Shown here in pieces: positions 50,703 through 60,852 of a stretch of 64,000 bases of DNA. Within the stretch, counting starts at the first letter, position 1, and each line of letters starts with the position of its first letter. Position numbers and translations under genes: made by a program. The stretch is from Leishmania donovani (taxonomy: Eukaryota > Euglenozoa > Kinetoplastea > Trypanosomatida > Trypanosomatidae), in the NCBI RefSeq assembly GCF_000227135.1, contig NC_018251.1:44453-108452 (forward strand). The letters are read 5' to 3'. The notes below the pieces were generated by a model. The model had not been told where the DNA came from. It did not search any database and was given only the letters and a program-made list of their open reading frames with translations.

Positions 50703-52963
50703 ACAACGGCGCGATGAAGGATGCGCGCAGACGCGTTTTCGCACGAAAGTCGTGCAAGAGGGAAAGGGCTCTCTCGTTTTTCCTGTTTACGCATCGGCAT
50801 GGCTGCAACCCGCGCGAGTGCGAAGTGAGGGGCTACAGAGGGCGGCACGGTTTGCACCTGCGTCTGCGCGTGTGCGCCCTGGCCATGCCGTTTCGGTGCG
50901 TGCAGTGCACGCCGGCGCACGCGCTCGCTACCGTTTTCCCTATCCTCCCCCGCCTTCCATGCCATCCGCTTTGGTGTTGCTGCCGTCTCAATATTTCTGC
51001 ACCCTGTGCGTGTGTGCGTGCGTCTGATCGACGTCTCTCTGTGGGTGTCTGCCAGTCTGCGTATGTGTGGGTGTGGGTGTAGATGGCCTGCCCCTGCCCC
51101 CGCCCACACACTTCCTCCTTGCCCATACAACGAAGGGCCCCAGAAAGGAGAACTGAACATCTCGAGGATAGGGCGCTCTCGCAGGCTGAGAACATGCATG
51201 GAGGGGGACGGAGAGGCACGAAGGAACGCACGCATCGGTGCGGCGTCTCTCGTCTATCCCTTCAAGTGTATGCAGACGGCAGGCGCTCGCGAACCATTGA
51301 AGTACAGAAAAGCAGCCAACATCAGGGGCGAGAGAAGAAACGCGGAGGCATAAAGCTCGACCATGTGTTGACGTCGCGCCTCGCTTCGCGCTTTCCGTGG
51401 TGTGGATGGTGCGCGCTTGTCTCTCTCGAGCCCTTCCCTACCCCTTCCTCCTCGTCTTAGGTGTTCACGGGCTCTATGCGCTGTCCTCGACCGTGTTGAC
51501 TGATCGCTCGTTCGGTGTGCGTGCTCGCTGTGCCTGCGCGAGTGAGAGAGCGCGCGTGTATGTGTACGTGCGTTGGCTGCTCTGCCTCTCGCCGCCGTCC
51601 TGCTCGCTCCCCACCACTCCCGTGTGCATCAGCTGTTTCACTAGCCCCTCCCTCTTTTTTGGAAGCTAGCTTGATGTCTCACGGAGGTTGCGGTCTGCGC
51701 CACCTTTTGCCTCGTCCTTACAGTGTATGGCCTATGCCGACTTGTTTCGTGTCTTGCCGCTTTCTTGGTCTCTACGACTCCCCTCACCCCGCGCTCTGTG
51801 GGAGTCGTTGGTGCACGCGTGGGTGCGTGTTCATCGTTTGGGTTCTCTCCCGCGTCGGCGGCCGCTTCCTTGTTCGGTTGCTTTCGTTTTTGTTCGCTTG
51901 TGCTCTTTTACTTGACGCATTCTTATAACCTTGGCAGTTTGCTAACCACCCACACCCACACACACCGCACCCCGATCCCACCCCACTGCCCACTTGCGCG
52001 ACGATCGCCGGCTTATCTCTGCGCCCCTCTTCCCAGCATCACCACCACGAAGCACCTTCGCTCGACACGTGAAAAACGAGGCAGCTTCCCCGCATGCACC
52101 TCACTTCCACGCTCACGCTTCATGAGGAGGTAATAAAGTCGACGTGCGCAGAACGGCCAAAGAGGTCCGGAACGGGAAGGGAAACCGATGCTCGCGCCCC
52201 CCGCCTTGCTCACACGCACCTGCACAAGCGCGTCCATGCAGGTGCAGGCTGGACTCCTTTTCCGGCGTTGTAAAGAAACCTGCGGTCCAGCGACGCGGCA
52301 GTCACCTGCCGGTCCCCTGCGCCGTCGTGCGTGCACGTCAGCGGCGGGTTCTTTTTCTTTCCTTTGTTTCCGTTCTCTGTATGGTCCTGTGAAGGGGGTC
52401 TGCGCATCACATCGTTCATGAGGCACGCGCCGACTCTCTGACACCGAGTCCGATGCATGTGTGTGTGTGGTCTCGAAGCCCACTGACATGTCTGCACTCC
52501 CGCATCGTTCTCGTCTTCCGCCCTCACCCTCTCCCACCCTCTTCTGCTCTCTTCGCGGCTGCTATAATGCTGGTTGCTCCTTTCTATCTAGCTGTCTGTC
52601 TACTCTTGTCGAGTAGCACCGTCTTTCGCCTGTTGCTGTGCGCTCGCGGAAGTCGGCGTGACTGTGCCTGTGCAGGTGTGGACCAACTCAGCTCGACTGC
52701 CGCGCGGTGTGCGCTGGCCGTTCTCTTCGCGTCTACATCGATTCCTTACTGGCATACACCACACACGCACACGAGGACAAAATACGTCTCGCTCCTGAGC
52801 AGCTCTGCGTCTCCTGGCGCGTTCGTGGCCGGGCACGACGCACAGCCCCATCAGAGGAGCTCACCACCACCACCAGCATCACCACCACACAAACACACAC
52901 ACACACACACACCGCCTGCACGGTTGTTCTACCACTTTTCCTCTTTTCGCTGCAACGAGGGCA
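50703..52963. other. Intergenic spacer, 2.3 kb
   Basis: Untranslated sequence; no supported gene. GT-rich and C/T-rich patches alternate, with a CAC-triplet and (AC)n stretch (52862-52912) close to the next gene. Confidence 0.7.
52893..52912 (+). repeat. (AC)10 microsatellite
   Basis: Uninterrupted AC run following a CAC-triplet-rich stretch, just upstream of the pyrimidine tract of the Rsm22-like gene. Confidence 0.95.
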
Positions 52964-55900
52964 ATGCTGCGGAGACTTGTGGGCGGTCGGGCGTCGCGAG
53001 GCGGATCCATCATGAGCCACCGCGCGCCTCACTTCTCTCTCTCATCACCCTCGTCTCCACTGCAGGCCGCTCAACCATCTCCATGCCACACGTCGATGCG
53101 CGCCATTGGTACTGCGATGCCCGGCGCGATGCACCAGCCCGGGGAGTCGGGGCAGGCGGCTGGGTCGAGTACCACGATCGCCGGGAAGGAGACATGGGGG
53201 CAGTTCAGTGCCAAGATGCGTCACGGCCGCCGCCGCATCCGCGTCATTGACATTGCGGCGAAGATGTCCTATGAGTACCAGATGTTGAAGAAGATGTGTA
53301 AGCGGCGCCCTGCCATGCGGCAGTGGGCGGTGCGCGACGACTACTGCGACATGAGCCCCGGCGTGGTCGTCATGTCACCTTCTATGCAGGCTGCCTTCAT
53401 GAAGGTGTTTCGGCTGAAGGACAAGGGTCTCATTCGCCAGTGCCTGCGCGACATCATCCCGATCATCGAGTACCGCAACCGCGAGGAGCGACCAGCCGCA
53501 ATTCGCGATAAGCCGTCCGACATGATCCCCGAAGGCGAGCCCGACACCCTCAACCAAAAGAAGCGCGAGCTTTTCGAGCGCAAGGAGACAGGCGAGAACT
53601 TCAAGCCGCTCTACCTGCACGACAAGCGCTCGCAGGCGAAGCTGCGCTTCAAGATTCGGCAGCGGCTCATCAAGTTTCAGCGGCAGCTCGCCATCGCGAA
53701 CGCTGTGGCGAGCCGCACCGTCCTGTACTCGGCGGATGACGCGATCGGCTACTTTCTCTTCCGCGGCGCTGCCATGTACGCCGGGATGCACCGTGTTTTC
53801 TTTGAGCTGAGCAAGCAGCTTCCGCATTTTGTGCCGAAGAGCATGCTGGACTTTGGCGCCGGCACCGGCACGGCCATTCTCGTAGCGAAGGAGGTGTACG
53901 ACCCCGGCACCCTCGCCTACCCGCTTTACCGGTCCATGCGGCAGACCATGACCGGGAACGTGAGCGCGCAGGCGCAGCAGCTGCGCGAGCTTCGCTACGA
54001 CCTCCGCCGCCTTAGCCGCAACAACACGGAGAAGAGGAAGGCCCGCTTCATGGCGGTGGCGGCACTGCTGGAGCGTGGCGAGGTTGACACGGCCGATTTG
54101 CCGGCCGACCTTCGCCGCGAGATCGCGCAAGTCGCGGCCAACGCCGCAGCGAACAAAAAGCGTCGTCTCATCACCGAGTCGCACGCCCGCTACCGCGAAG
54201 TCGTCGACGGCACCGAGTGGGAGGATGGCGACCCGCTCGGCGAGAAGAAGAGCACGGCAGAGGACCCAAGCGACGTATTCGACGGCGAGGAGGACGGCGA
54301 TGGCGGCGGCGACGACGGGGCGGCGACAGTGGAGCGGACGTGGTGGGAGAAGCTGGTAGACATGGAGAATGCCACCGCGCAGGAGCGGGCGAGCCGGCGC
54401 CTGCAGCCGCTGCAGGAGGTCACGGCGATCGAGCCCAGCCCAGGCATGATGGAGATCGGCACGATGGTGCTCCACGACGACATCCCTAACGTCGCATGGA
54501 AGCGGTACCTGCTGCCGGAGGACGAGTCCATTCAGCACGATCTCGTAGTGGCTGCCTACTCCCTCAGTGAAGTTGCAGACTCAGCGAATCGGACGCGGCT
54601 CGTGCAGCAGCTGTGGAAGATGACACGCGGCGTACTCGTGCTGGTGGAGTTCTCGAATCTGCACAACTTCAACCTCCTGATGGAGGCCCGCGACACGATC
54701 CTGGAAGAAAAGGGCATTGGTCTATGGGACTGGCAGCCGACCATTGTAGCCCCGTGCCCGCACGAGCAGCGCTGTCCGCTGCGCCACTGCAAGGCGGGCG
54801 TGAAGAGCAAGCGCATGCGCCTCTGCACGACTGAGGCACAGTACCGTGCCACCTTCATCGATGTCTGGGCACGGCACATGCCGCTGAAGGTGGGCATCGA
54901 GCCCATCTCTTACATGATTTTTGCCCGCAACGAGCTCGTGCCCGAGCGGGCGGAGCGTCGAGAGGCGCAGGTGAAGCGGGAAGAGGCGGAGCGGGTTCAG
55001 GCACGAGATGCGAAGCAGCGAGAGCTCTACGCGGCCTCGCTGTCGTTGAAGGACGTCGTCTTCGATCGATTGAGTGACGAGGCGCTGCACCGACCCTCAA
55101 CCGGCGTGCCGATGAAGTTGTCGGGCGCAGCGACCGCCGATGACGTGGCTGCCTCGTCGACCCTTACGCAGGCGATGCAAAACGGCGCCACCAGCACCGC
55201 GGAGGTGGGCCAGCTGCCCTTGGCCGTCCCCCGCCTAGCCCAGACCTCTGCGCAGCGGTACAACAAGCTCGTCTACCCGCTCCAGTTTCCACCAGCAACG
55301 CACCGGTACAACCGCGCCTTCGTTGACGCTGGGTATCAGCGGCAGCGCGCCATCACGCCTTCCGAGATGCTGGTCGTTCGCGAGGAGTTGGAGGACATGC
55401 GGCGCCGAGTAACGCGAGCAAGCCCGTCATATCTGCGCGTGGTGCGCGACCCTACGTGCCGGGGCAAGATCCAGGCGTGCTTCTGCACACCGGATGGCGA
55501 CCTCATCACCGCCCGCGTCTACCGCCGCTTCTACGGCGACCACAGCAGCGTCCGCCGCCACACGACGATGCGCTGGCAGCACATTGGCGGTTGGAAGCTG
55601 CTGAAGCGCATCCGCAGCGGCTCCCTCTTCCCACACGACCTGCCGCTCTACGCGGTGAATCGGCACCCCCAGGTGGACTTTCCCAACACCCTCGTCGGTG
55701 TGAAGCACTCCGCGGTGGAGAAGACGGCGATGCAGTACAACGACCCGATGTCGCTGATGGAAACTCCAGAGGAGGAGCTCTCGCGCGAGGAGGTGAAGCA
55801 GAAGCGCCGCCTGCTGCGCGACGAGGAGGAGCACAGGAAGGCAGAGGCGAAGCTCGAGGAGGTGCTGGGAACCAAGATCCGTGACGCCTCGCTGGAGGGC

Positions 55901-56089
55901 CACATCGACGCTCGCCGCCGCATCTCGGCCGAGGAGTGGGCCAAGGCGGTGCGCCATGCGAGGCAAAAGACGGTGCGGCACACGCAGCAGACGATCCCGA
56001 ACGCAGCCAAGATGCGCGCGCTTAAGCGAACGCTCGAGGTACGTCACCGCAACGTGTGGCGAGAGATGAAGCAGAATCGTCGACGTTGA
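52964..56089 (+). CDS. Rsm22/METTL17-like mitoribosomal small-subunit assembly factor
   Basis: 1041 residues, about twice the length of METTL17, with N- and C-terminal extensions as is common for trypanosomatid mitoribosome proteins. The N-terminus (MLRRLVGGRASRGG) fits a mitochondrial targeting peptide. The core has a methyltransferase-like fold: LDFGAGTGTAI from Asp296, then AIEPSPGMMEIG and a YSLSEVAD block. The Rsm22 signature VAPCPHEQRCPLRHC follows; Cys598, Cys604, Cys609 and Cys621 could hold the iron-sulfur cluster described for this family. An acidic linker (about 425-450) interrupts the fold between motifs. The likely role is maturation of the small mitoribosomal subunit. The C-terminus is long, charged and rich in Glu, Lys and Arg. 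An AG 5 bases upstream leaves a very short leader; Met17 is an alternative start. Confidence 0.88.
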   Translation: MLRRLVGGRASRGGSIMSHRAPHFSLSSPSSPLQAAQPSPCHTSMRAIGTAMPGAMHQPGESGQAAGSSTTIAGKETWGQFSAKMRHGRRRIRVIDIAAKMSYEYQMLKKMCKRRPAMRQWAVRDDYCDMSPGVVVMSPSMQAAFMKVFRLKDKGLIRQCLRDIIPIIEYRNREERPAAIRDKPSDMIPEGEPDTLNQKKRELFERKETGENFKPLYLHDKRSQAKLRFKIRQRLIKFQRQLAIANAVASRTVLYSADDAIGYFLFRGAAMYAGMHRVFFELSKQLPHFVPKSMLDFGAGTGTAILVAKEVYDPGTLAYPLYRSMRQTMTGNVSAQAQQLRELRYDLRRLSRNNTEKRKARFMAVAALLERGEVDTADLPADLRREIAQVAANAAANKKRRLITESHARYREVVDGTEWEDGDPLGEKKSTAEDPSDVFDGEEDGDGGGDDGAATVERTWWEKLVDMENATAQERASRRLQPLQEVTAIEPSPGMMEIGTMVLHDDIPNVAWKRYLLPEDESIQHDLVVAAYSLSEVADSANRTRLVQQLWKMTRGVLVLVEFSNLHNFNLLMEARDTILEEKGIGLWDWQPTIVAPCPHEQRCPLRHCKAGVKSKRMRLCTTEAQYRATFIDVWARHMPLKVGIEPISYMIFARNELVPERAERREAQVKREEAERVQARDAKQRELYAASLSLKDVVFDRLSDEALHRPSTGVPMKLSGAATADDVAASSTLTQAMQNGATSTAEVGQLPLAVPRLAQTSAQRYNKLVYPLQFPPATHRYNRAFVDAGYQRQRAITPSEMLVVREELEDMRRRVTRASPSYLRVVRDPTCRGKIQACFCTPDGDLITARVYRRFYGDHSSVRRHTTMRWQHIGGWKLLKRIRSGSLFPHDLPLYAVNRHPQVDFPNTLVGVKHSAVEKTAMQYNDPMSLMETPEEELSREEVKQKRRLLRDEEEHRKAEAKLEEVLGTKIRDASLEGHIDARRRISAEEWAKAVRHARQKTVRHTQQTIPNAAKMRALKRTLEVRHRNVWREMKQNRRR

Positions 56090-56996
56090 GGGGCAGTCGA
56101 GCTGGAGATGTCCATTCGTTGCCCTCCGTGAACGCCGCCCTATCGGCCCACTGGCTCTTCTCAATACCAACAACGTCCTTTTCGCAAACTTTCCGCGCCC
56201 ATGGTTTCCCTCTTGTGCGTCTGCATCTCTGCTGCTCCGCGCGCGCTTGTGGTGGCGGTGGCAGTGGCGGTGGGAAGGACGAGGAAGGGAGGGCGAGAAT
56301 GCGTCCACCGCCCTCACCGCCTCCATTCTCTTGTGTTCCAACTGTGCCACAGGCGATTGAAGCTCACACACTCGTGTATCGGGAGAGTGCTGATGGGGCG
56401 GAGCGGATCACCGCGGCACGACAGGAGAGAGAATTCGGTACAGTGCGGCGCAGCGGGTTGACTCGCCGTTGCCTACTGGTGTTTGTTCACACTGTAACCT
56501 AACCACAAACAGACCCGCACACGCACCGCTCGCCGGTTGGTGGCCCGCTCTCCCTTCCATGACCGCTGGAAATGAGGCGTGCGGGACACGGTTTTGTTCT
56601 TCTGTTTATTGTGACTTGTGGCACGTGCCGGCACGTGGTGATGTGACGTGCCGGCTGCTCACCTCTTCCGCGAGCATCGGCACAGCAACGCCCGAGCTCT
56701 TTGCGTACTGGTGCGTATGTGTGCGCTCATGCACGCTCCCCACTTCGCCCCCCCCCCCCTTCTCTCTCTCCTTGCATCTTGGCTCTCTCGTCTGGACGGT
56801 GCCTTTCGGTTATATTTCGACTTCTCGCCTCTCTGCTGTCACGCGCACTGGATGCAGCGACCGTCACCATCTCGACCAGCTCAAGCACCGGCCGCCGGCG
56901 CGGAGGCGGAGAGAATCGCGCCACAAAAAGAGAACGCACGTTCCCCCTACTTGCTGGCACCTTATCTGCCGATTTTTATCTTTTTTTCGGCGCACG
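56090..56996. other. Intergenic spacer, 0.9 kb
   Basis: Untranslated sequence. The frame of the next gene is open back to about 56469, but this part encodes Cys/Ser/Leu-rich sequence from C/T tracts and includes the predicted acceptor, so it is left out of the gene. Confidence 0.65.
56745..56857 (+). promoter_or_regulatory. Predicted trans-splice acceptor for the GPI ethanolamine-phosphate transferase
   Basis: C/T-rich region (about 56745-56840) followed by GATGCAG with AG at 56856-56857. No ATG lies between it and 56997. A T-rich tract nearer the gene (56964-56987) has no AG before the ATG. Confidence 0.4.
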
Positions 56997-59930
56997 ATGA
57001 CGCGATATCAGCGCTTCTCGTGGTGCCCAGTGCTGCTGGTGATGGCCCTGTACACCGGCAGCGTGCTGCTCTTCACCACCTCAATGCTCTCCACCTCCAC
57101 AGTGATGCGGACGGTGGCGACAGAGCCGTGCTCTGGGACAAAGGTGCCGCCGGCAGATCAGGTAATACTCATCTTGATCGATGCCCTGCGGCCCGACTTT
57201 GTGCTGTCCTCCCTGCGCCCCTTCGCCCGCACGGGTGGTCAATGCACTGCGCACGAGGACGCGCTGGGGCGCCAGCGCTTGGACGGGGTCTACACCGGGC
57301 CAACGCTCCACTACATGGAGGAGTCGTTGCGCTCGAGCCGGTCGGCGTCCGTGGCGTTCTTCCTCGTTTCCGACGCCCCAACGACGACGGCGCAACGCAT
57401 CAAGGCGATCGCCACGGGCACGATGCCCGCCTTTCTCGAGGCCGGTTCCAACTTCAACAGCGAGGCCATCGAGCTGGACAGTATTCTCCGTCAAGTGAAC
57501 GGTAGCGCTGTGCTGCTGGGCGACGACACCTGGGAGAAGATGTTTCCTAACACACCGGCACGGCGCCACTGGAAGAGGGCGGTCGGCATTCCTTCTTTCG
57601 ACGTCGCCGACTTCGACACGAACGACAATGCCGTGCTGGCGGAGGTGTACAGCGTGCTGGCAGCCGAGACGCCAGAGGCCGTGTCACGGGCCAGTTTCGG
57701 CTCCCATGCGGAGGCAGAGGAGCAGGAAGGGCACGCGCGGCTCGTGGTGGTGCACTTTCTCGGCATCGACCACGTCGGCCACCGCGTCGACTCCGACAAC
57801 CCGTTCATGAATGGCAAGATCCTGCAGCTGGACCAGATGCTGCGCAACGTCAGCCGCACGTTGCGGGAGCGGGCGACGTCGATGAACACAATGTTGCTAG
57901 TGCTAGGCGACCACGGTATGACCAACAGCGGTGACCACGGTGGTGGCTCGGCGCAGGAGACAGACACCTTCTTGTTCGCCGAGTATTTCTCAGGGACGGA
58001 GTCGGGCGCGACGCACGCGCATCCGCGGTCGTCGCCCGGGGCGAAATTGGCGAGAGCGCAGGCGCTCATTGAGCAACGCTGGCGAGATGGTGTGGACGCT
58101 GAGTTTGACCGACTCCGCAGCTGCCACGCACGTGCTGGGGTGCCGCGCGACCGACTTGGCGCGACGTATCAGGTCGATGTAACGGCCACCGTGGCTGTGC
58201 TCTTGGGAAGACCCATTCCGTACTCGAACTTTGGCCGCGTGATCCCTGAGGTCATGGTGCTGGCAAACTCCTCTGCCGACATCGACGCCGTCGAACGATG
58301 CAATCTGCGCCAGCTGCAGCGTTACTTCAAGGAGTCGGAGATGAAGGTGCCGCGCGACGCCTCGTGGACGAGGCCGGGGATATCCGTCACGCAGCAGCTA
58401 GCTGACATGAGCCTCTACGCTCGCCGCACCCGCACGGACATGAGCCGCCTCGGCATGTTCCTCGGCTCCACCGGGTTACTGCTGTGCGCCATGTCTCTCC
58501 TGTGGTCCCCAACCATCCGCGCGCACGTTCTGCCGTGCAGCGGTGCCGGCTGGTTTATGCGGTGGACAGCTCTCACACTGCTGCTCCGGCTGTGCTCGGT
58601 GTTCTCGAACAGCTTCGTCGTGAACGAAGACTCGGAGGTGCTCGGGCTGCTGAGCTCGCTCCTTGTGTTCTTGCTGGCGTCGCGGGTATCGGAGTCGTGG
58701 GCACAGCGCCGATTGAGCCGCGCAGGTCCGTCGTCGCCAGACGACGGCGCCAAGCTCACCACGGCGCAGCAGTCGTACCGTTTAACCGCACTTGACGGTA
58801 TCTGCCGGGTTGCCACCATTCTTCCGCGTGAGACAATCTTCCTCGGCCTTCTCGCTGTCGGACTGCGACTCGGCGTGCCAATGCTGCTGCGCTACCGCGC
58901 CCACATCACGCACACGGTGGACACGGAGAGCGCTGTGGACCGCGTGCTGCTCAGACTGCCGGCGGGGCTGCGGTTTGAGCGAGTAGGCATTGCTTTCGGC
59001 GGCGTCGCCTGGTCTGCATTGTACCCACACCATGTGGGACGCACAACTGTGGTCGTCACATGTGCGTGTCTGGCACTAGTCTACCATGTCCCTGTAGCCC
59101 ACCATGCCGTGCCGCTGCTCTGTATTGCCGCTTACCCACTGGCATGTAAGTGGGCGTCGTCCTCGTCGGTCTTGCAGCGCCGCGCTCGTAGTCGAATGAC
59201 ATCATTAGCCGCCGCCTCTGGCCACACCGCCTACGCGTACCTCGTCACGGTGCTGTGGCTGAGCTCGTTATGCAACGAGCGGGTGGGGACAGCGATTGTG
59301 GTGGCGCTGTACGGCACCAGTCTCCCATCTCTGTGTTGCTTGCTCCGCGTTGAGCCGGTACTCACGCAGGGTGTCGTGCTGCACCTCTCCGCCTTCGTCG
59401 CCTTCTTCGCTGAAGGCCACCAGTGCATGCTGAATACGATCGACTGGAGCTCGTCGCTTGTAGGAATGCACGGCTACAACATGTATGCGGGCGGCGCACT
59501 GGTGCTCAGTCGCACCTTTCACGCTTTCTTGCTGGTACCGTTTGCCCTGCGCGCGTGGCCTGGCGCCGTCGCCGCTGCCGCCGTGGCGAAGGTGAACGAC
59601 AGCCATATCGACGGCGCGGCATGTGAGGAGGCGAGGAACGGACATTCCTCCGCAGCCACCGTGGCACTCCCGATGCCCGCGCCGCGAGCGGGAGTCTCCG
59701 CTGCTGTTGTTATAACCGTGTATACGTATATCATGCTGGCGCAGTCCGCCATCTCCTGTTTCAACGGGTACATTCAGAAGACACACCTCATGCTCTTTCC
59801 CGTCTTCTGCCCCAAGCTGCTCTTCGACGGCGTCATTGCTCTGCTGACTTGCGCAGCAGCGCTGCTTGCACTCATTCGTCTCCCTCCTTCCAGGCATTGT
59901 GTTGTTTTCCCTCCGCTGACGTCGGAATAA
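56997..59930 (+). CDS. GPI ethanolamine-phosphate transferase, PIG-O/GPI13-like
   Basis: 977 residues. An N-terminal membrane anchor (about 9-30) leads into a luminal alkaline-phosphatase-fold domain (about 50-480) and then a region with many hydrophobic segments (482 to the end). Active-site motifs: IDALRPDF with metal ligand Asp62, PTTTAQRI with the nucleophile Thr among 129-131, FLGIDHVGH with Asp258, His259 and His262, and GDHGMT with Asp305 and His306. 'GDDTWEKMFP' and 'DNAVLAEV' blocks also match the PIG-O/PIG-G branch. PIG-O adds ethanolamine phosphate to the third mannose of the GPI core in the ER, the group that is joined to protein; Leishmania needs it for GPI-anchored surface proteins. 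PIG-O is preferred over PIG-G because trypanosomatid GPI anchors carry only the third-mannose group. Met16 (57042) is an alternative start. Confidence 0.9.
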   Translation: MTRYQRFSWCPVLLVMALYTGSVLLFTTSMLSTSTVMRTVATEPCSGTKVPPADQVILILIDALRPDFVLSSLRPFARTGGQCTAHEDALGRQRLDGVYTGPTLHYMEESLRSSRSASVAFFLVSDAPTTTAQRIKAIATGTMPAFLEAGSNFNSEAIELDSILRQVNGSAVLLGDDTWEKMFPNTPARRHWKRAVGIPSFDVADFDTNDNAVLAEVYSVLAAETPEAVSRASFGSHAEAEEQEGHARLVVVHFLGIDHVGHRVDSDNPFMNGKILQLDQMLRNVSRTLRERATSMNTMLLVLGDHGMTNSGDHGGGSAQETDTFLFAEYFSGTESGATHAHPRSSPGAKLARAQALIEQRWRDGVDAEFDRLRSCHARAGVPRDRLGATYQVDVTATVAVLLGRPIPYSNFGRVIPEVMVLANSSADIDAVERCNLRQLQRYFKESEMKVPRDASWTRPGISVTQQLADMSLYARRTRTDMSRLGMFLGSTGLLLCAMSLLWSPTIRAHVLPCSGAGWFMRWTALTLLLRLCSVFSNSFVVNEDSEVLGLLSSLLVFLLASRVSESWAQRRLSRAGPSSPDDGAKLTTAQQSYRLTALDGICRVATILPRETIFLGLLAVGLRLGVPMLLRYRAHITHTVDTESAVDRVLLRLPAGLRFERVGIAFGGVAWSALYPHHVGRTTVVVTCACLALVYHVPVAHHAVPLLCIAAYPLACKWASSSSVLQRRARSRMTSLAAASGHTAYAYLVTVLWLSSLCNERVGTAIVVALYGTSLPSLCCLLRVEPVLTQGVVLHLSAFVAFFAEGHQCMLNTIDWSSSLVGMHGYNMYAGGALVLSRTFHAFLLVPFALRAWPGAVAAAAVAKVNDSHIDGAACEEARNGHSSAATVALPMPAPRAGVSAAVVITVYTYIMLAQSAISCFNGYIQKTHLMLFPVFCPKLLFDGVIALLTCAAALLALIRLPPSRHCVVFPPLTSE

Positions 59931-60117
59931 GCGCGGGCGGTTGTGGCCGAAGGGGGCAGGGGGAGGGGACGGGTGCGCGTGGCGCGGAAACCATCCATGT
60001 AGGGCAGCTTGCAGGGTGCTCCGTCCAGCCACCAGCGCGTGTGCGCAGCGCTCCCTTGTAGATATGCGAGGCGCGCACGTCGCCGATAGTGGGGCCTGTG
60101 ACAGGGCTGGCCGGTAG

Positions 60118-60135
60118 AGTGGTGGTGGTGGTGGT
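60118..60135 (+). repeat. (GTG)n triplet run
   Basis: Short run of GTG triplets, about six units, in the 3' UTR region after the GPI transferase gene. Confidence 0.9.
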
Positions 60136-60447
60136 CAGCATGTCGTGTGGCAGGGAAAGGAACTTGCCGCATATGAAGGCAATAACGAAAAAATGCGCTC
60201 ACTGCTGCCCGTCATATTCTCTCTCTCGACTACCGTCGCACGCGCTGAGCCGTTGAGTGTATGCTCAAGAGGAAGGACGGGGGGTGGGCGGAGTTTTCGA
60301 TTCTGTCCGAACGTGTGCGCCCTCTTGTCGCCACCCACCCACCCATCCCTCCTCCCTCTGTTGCCCCCATGGGGAGGGAGGGGCTCCTTGGTGCAGGTCG
60401 ACTTCTTCACGCCACAGGTGCAGCAACAACAACAGCCCCTCACAAAC

Positions 60448-60461
60448 ATATATATATATAT
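60448..60461 (+). repeat. (AT)7 microsatellite
   Basis: Short AT run, unusual in this GC-rich sequence. Confidence 0.93.
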
Positions 60462-60852
60462 CCAATAATCGCAAAGGGAGGAAGAGATGCTGCGTCGATT
60501 GGCGTGCCGTAGTGTCGCGTGCGCCGAAGTCTGACGCTCCGCCGTCCCCACTTGCGCACGTCTCTCTCTTTTTGCTATTACACAGAGGACAGAAGGACGC
60601 GTACCCGCTCTGCGCCACTGGTACACGTTCGGAGTCGGCCGTCGTACTCAAAGCCAGCGTATGCCTCTCTCCCTTTTTTTTCCTGCTTCTCCTCGCGGTG
60701 CCGCTTGCTTGCCTGGCCTGCTGCCGCGGCTCCGACTTTGCAGCGTGCCCGTACATGGAGACTCACCGCCTCTCCTGTTTCTCGCGTTTGTTCTGCTCCC
60801 TCACGCTCAAAGGCATACGCATGTATGCACGTGTCCACAGCCACAGGGGCAC

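Larger units (their letters stand above)
59931..60852. other. Intergenic spacer, 0.9 kb
   Basis: Untranslated sequence. Contains a (GGT)n patch (60118-60135), an (AT)7 run (60448-60461) and, at the right end, a pyrimidine tract with AGs at 60811-60812, 60839-60840 and 60845-60846. Only the latter two would avoid the out-of-frame or extra ATGs at 60821 and 60825. Confidence 0.65.

Noticed and set aside
60448..60461. AT run considered as a possible origin or promoter element
   Set aside because: It is short and isolated, and trypanosomatid transcription units do not use a TATA-like element at this kind of position.
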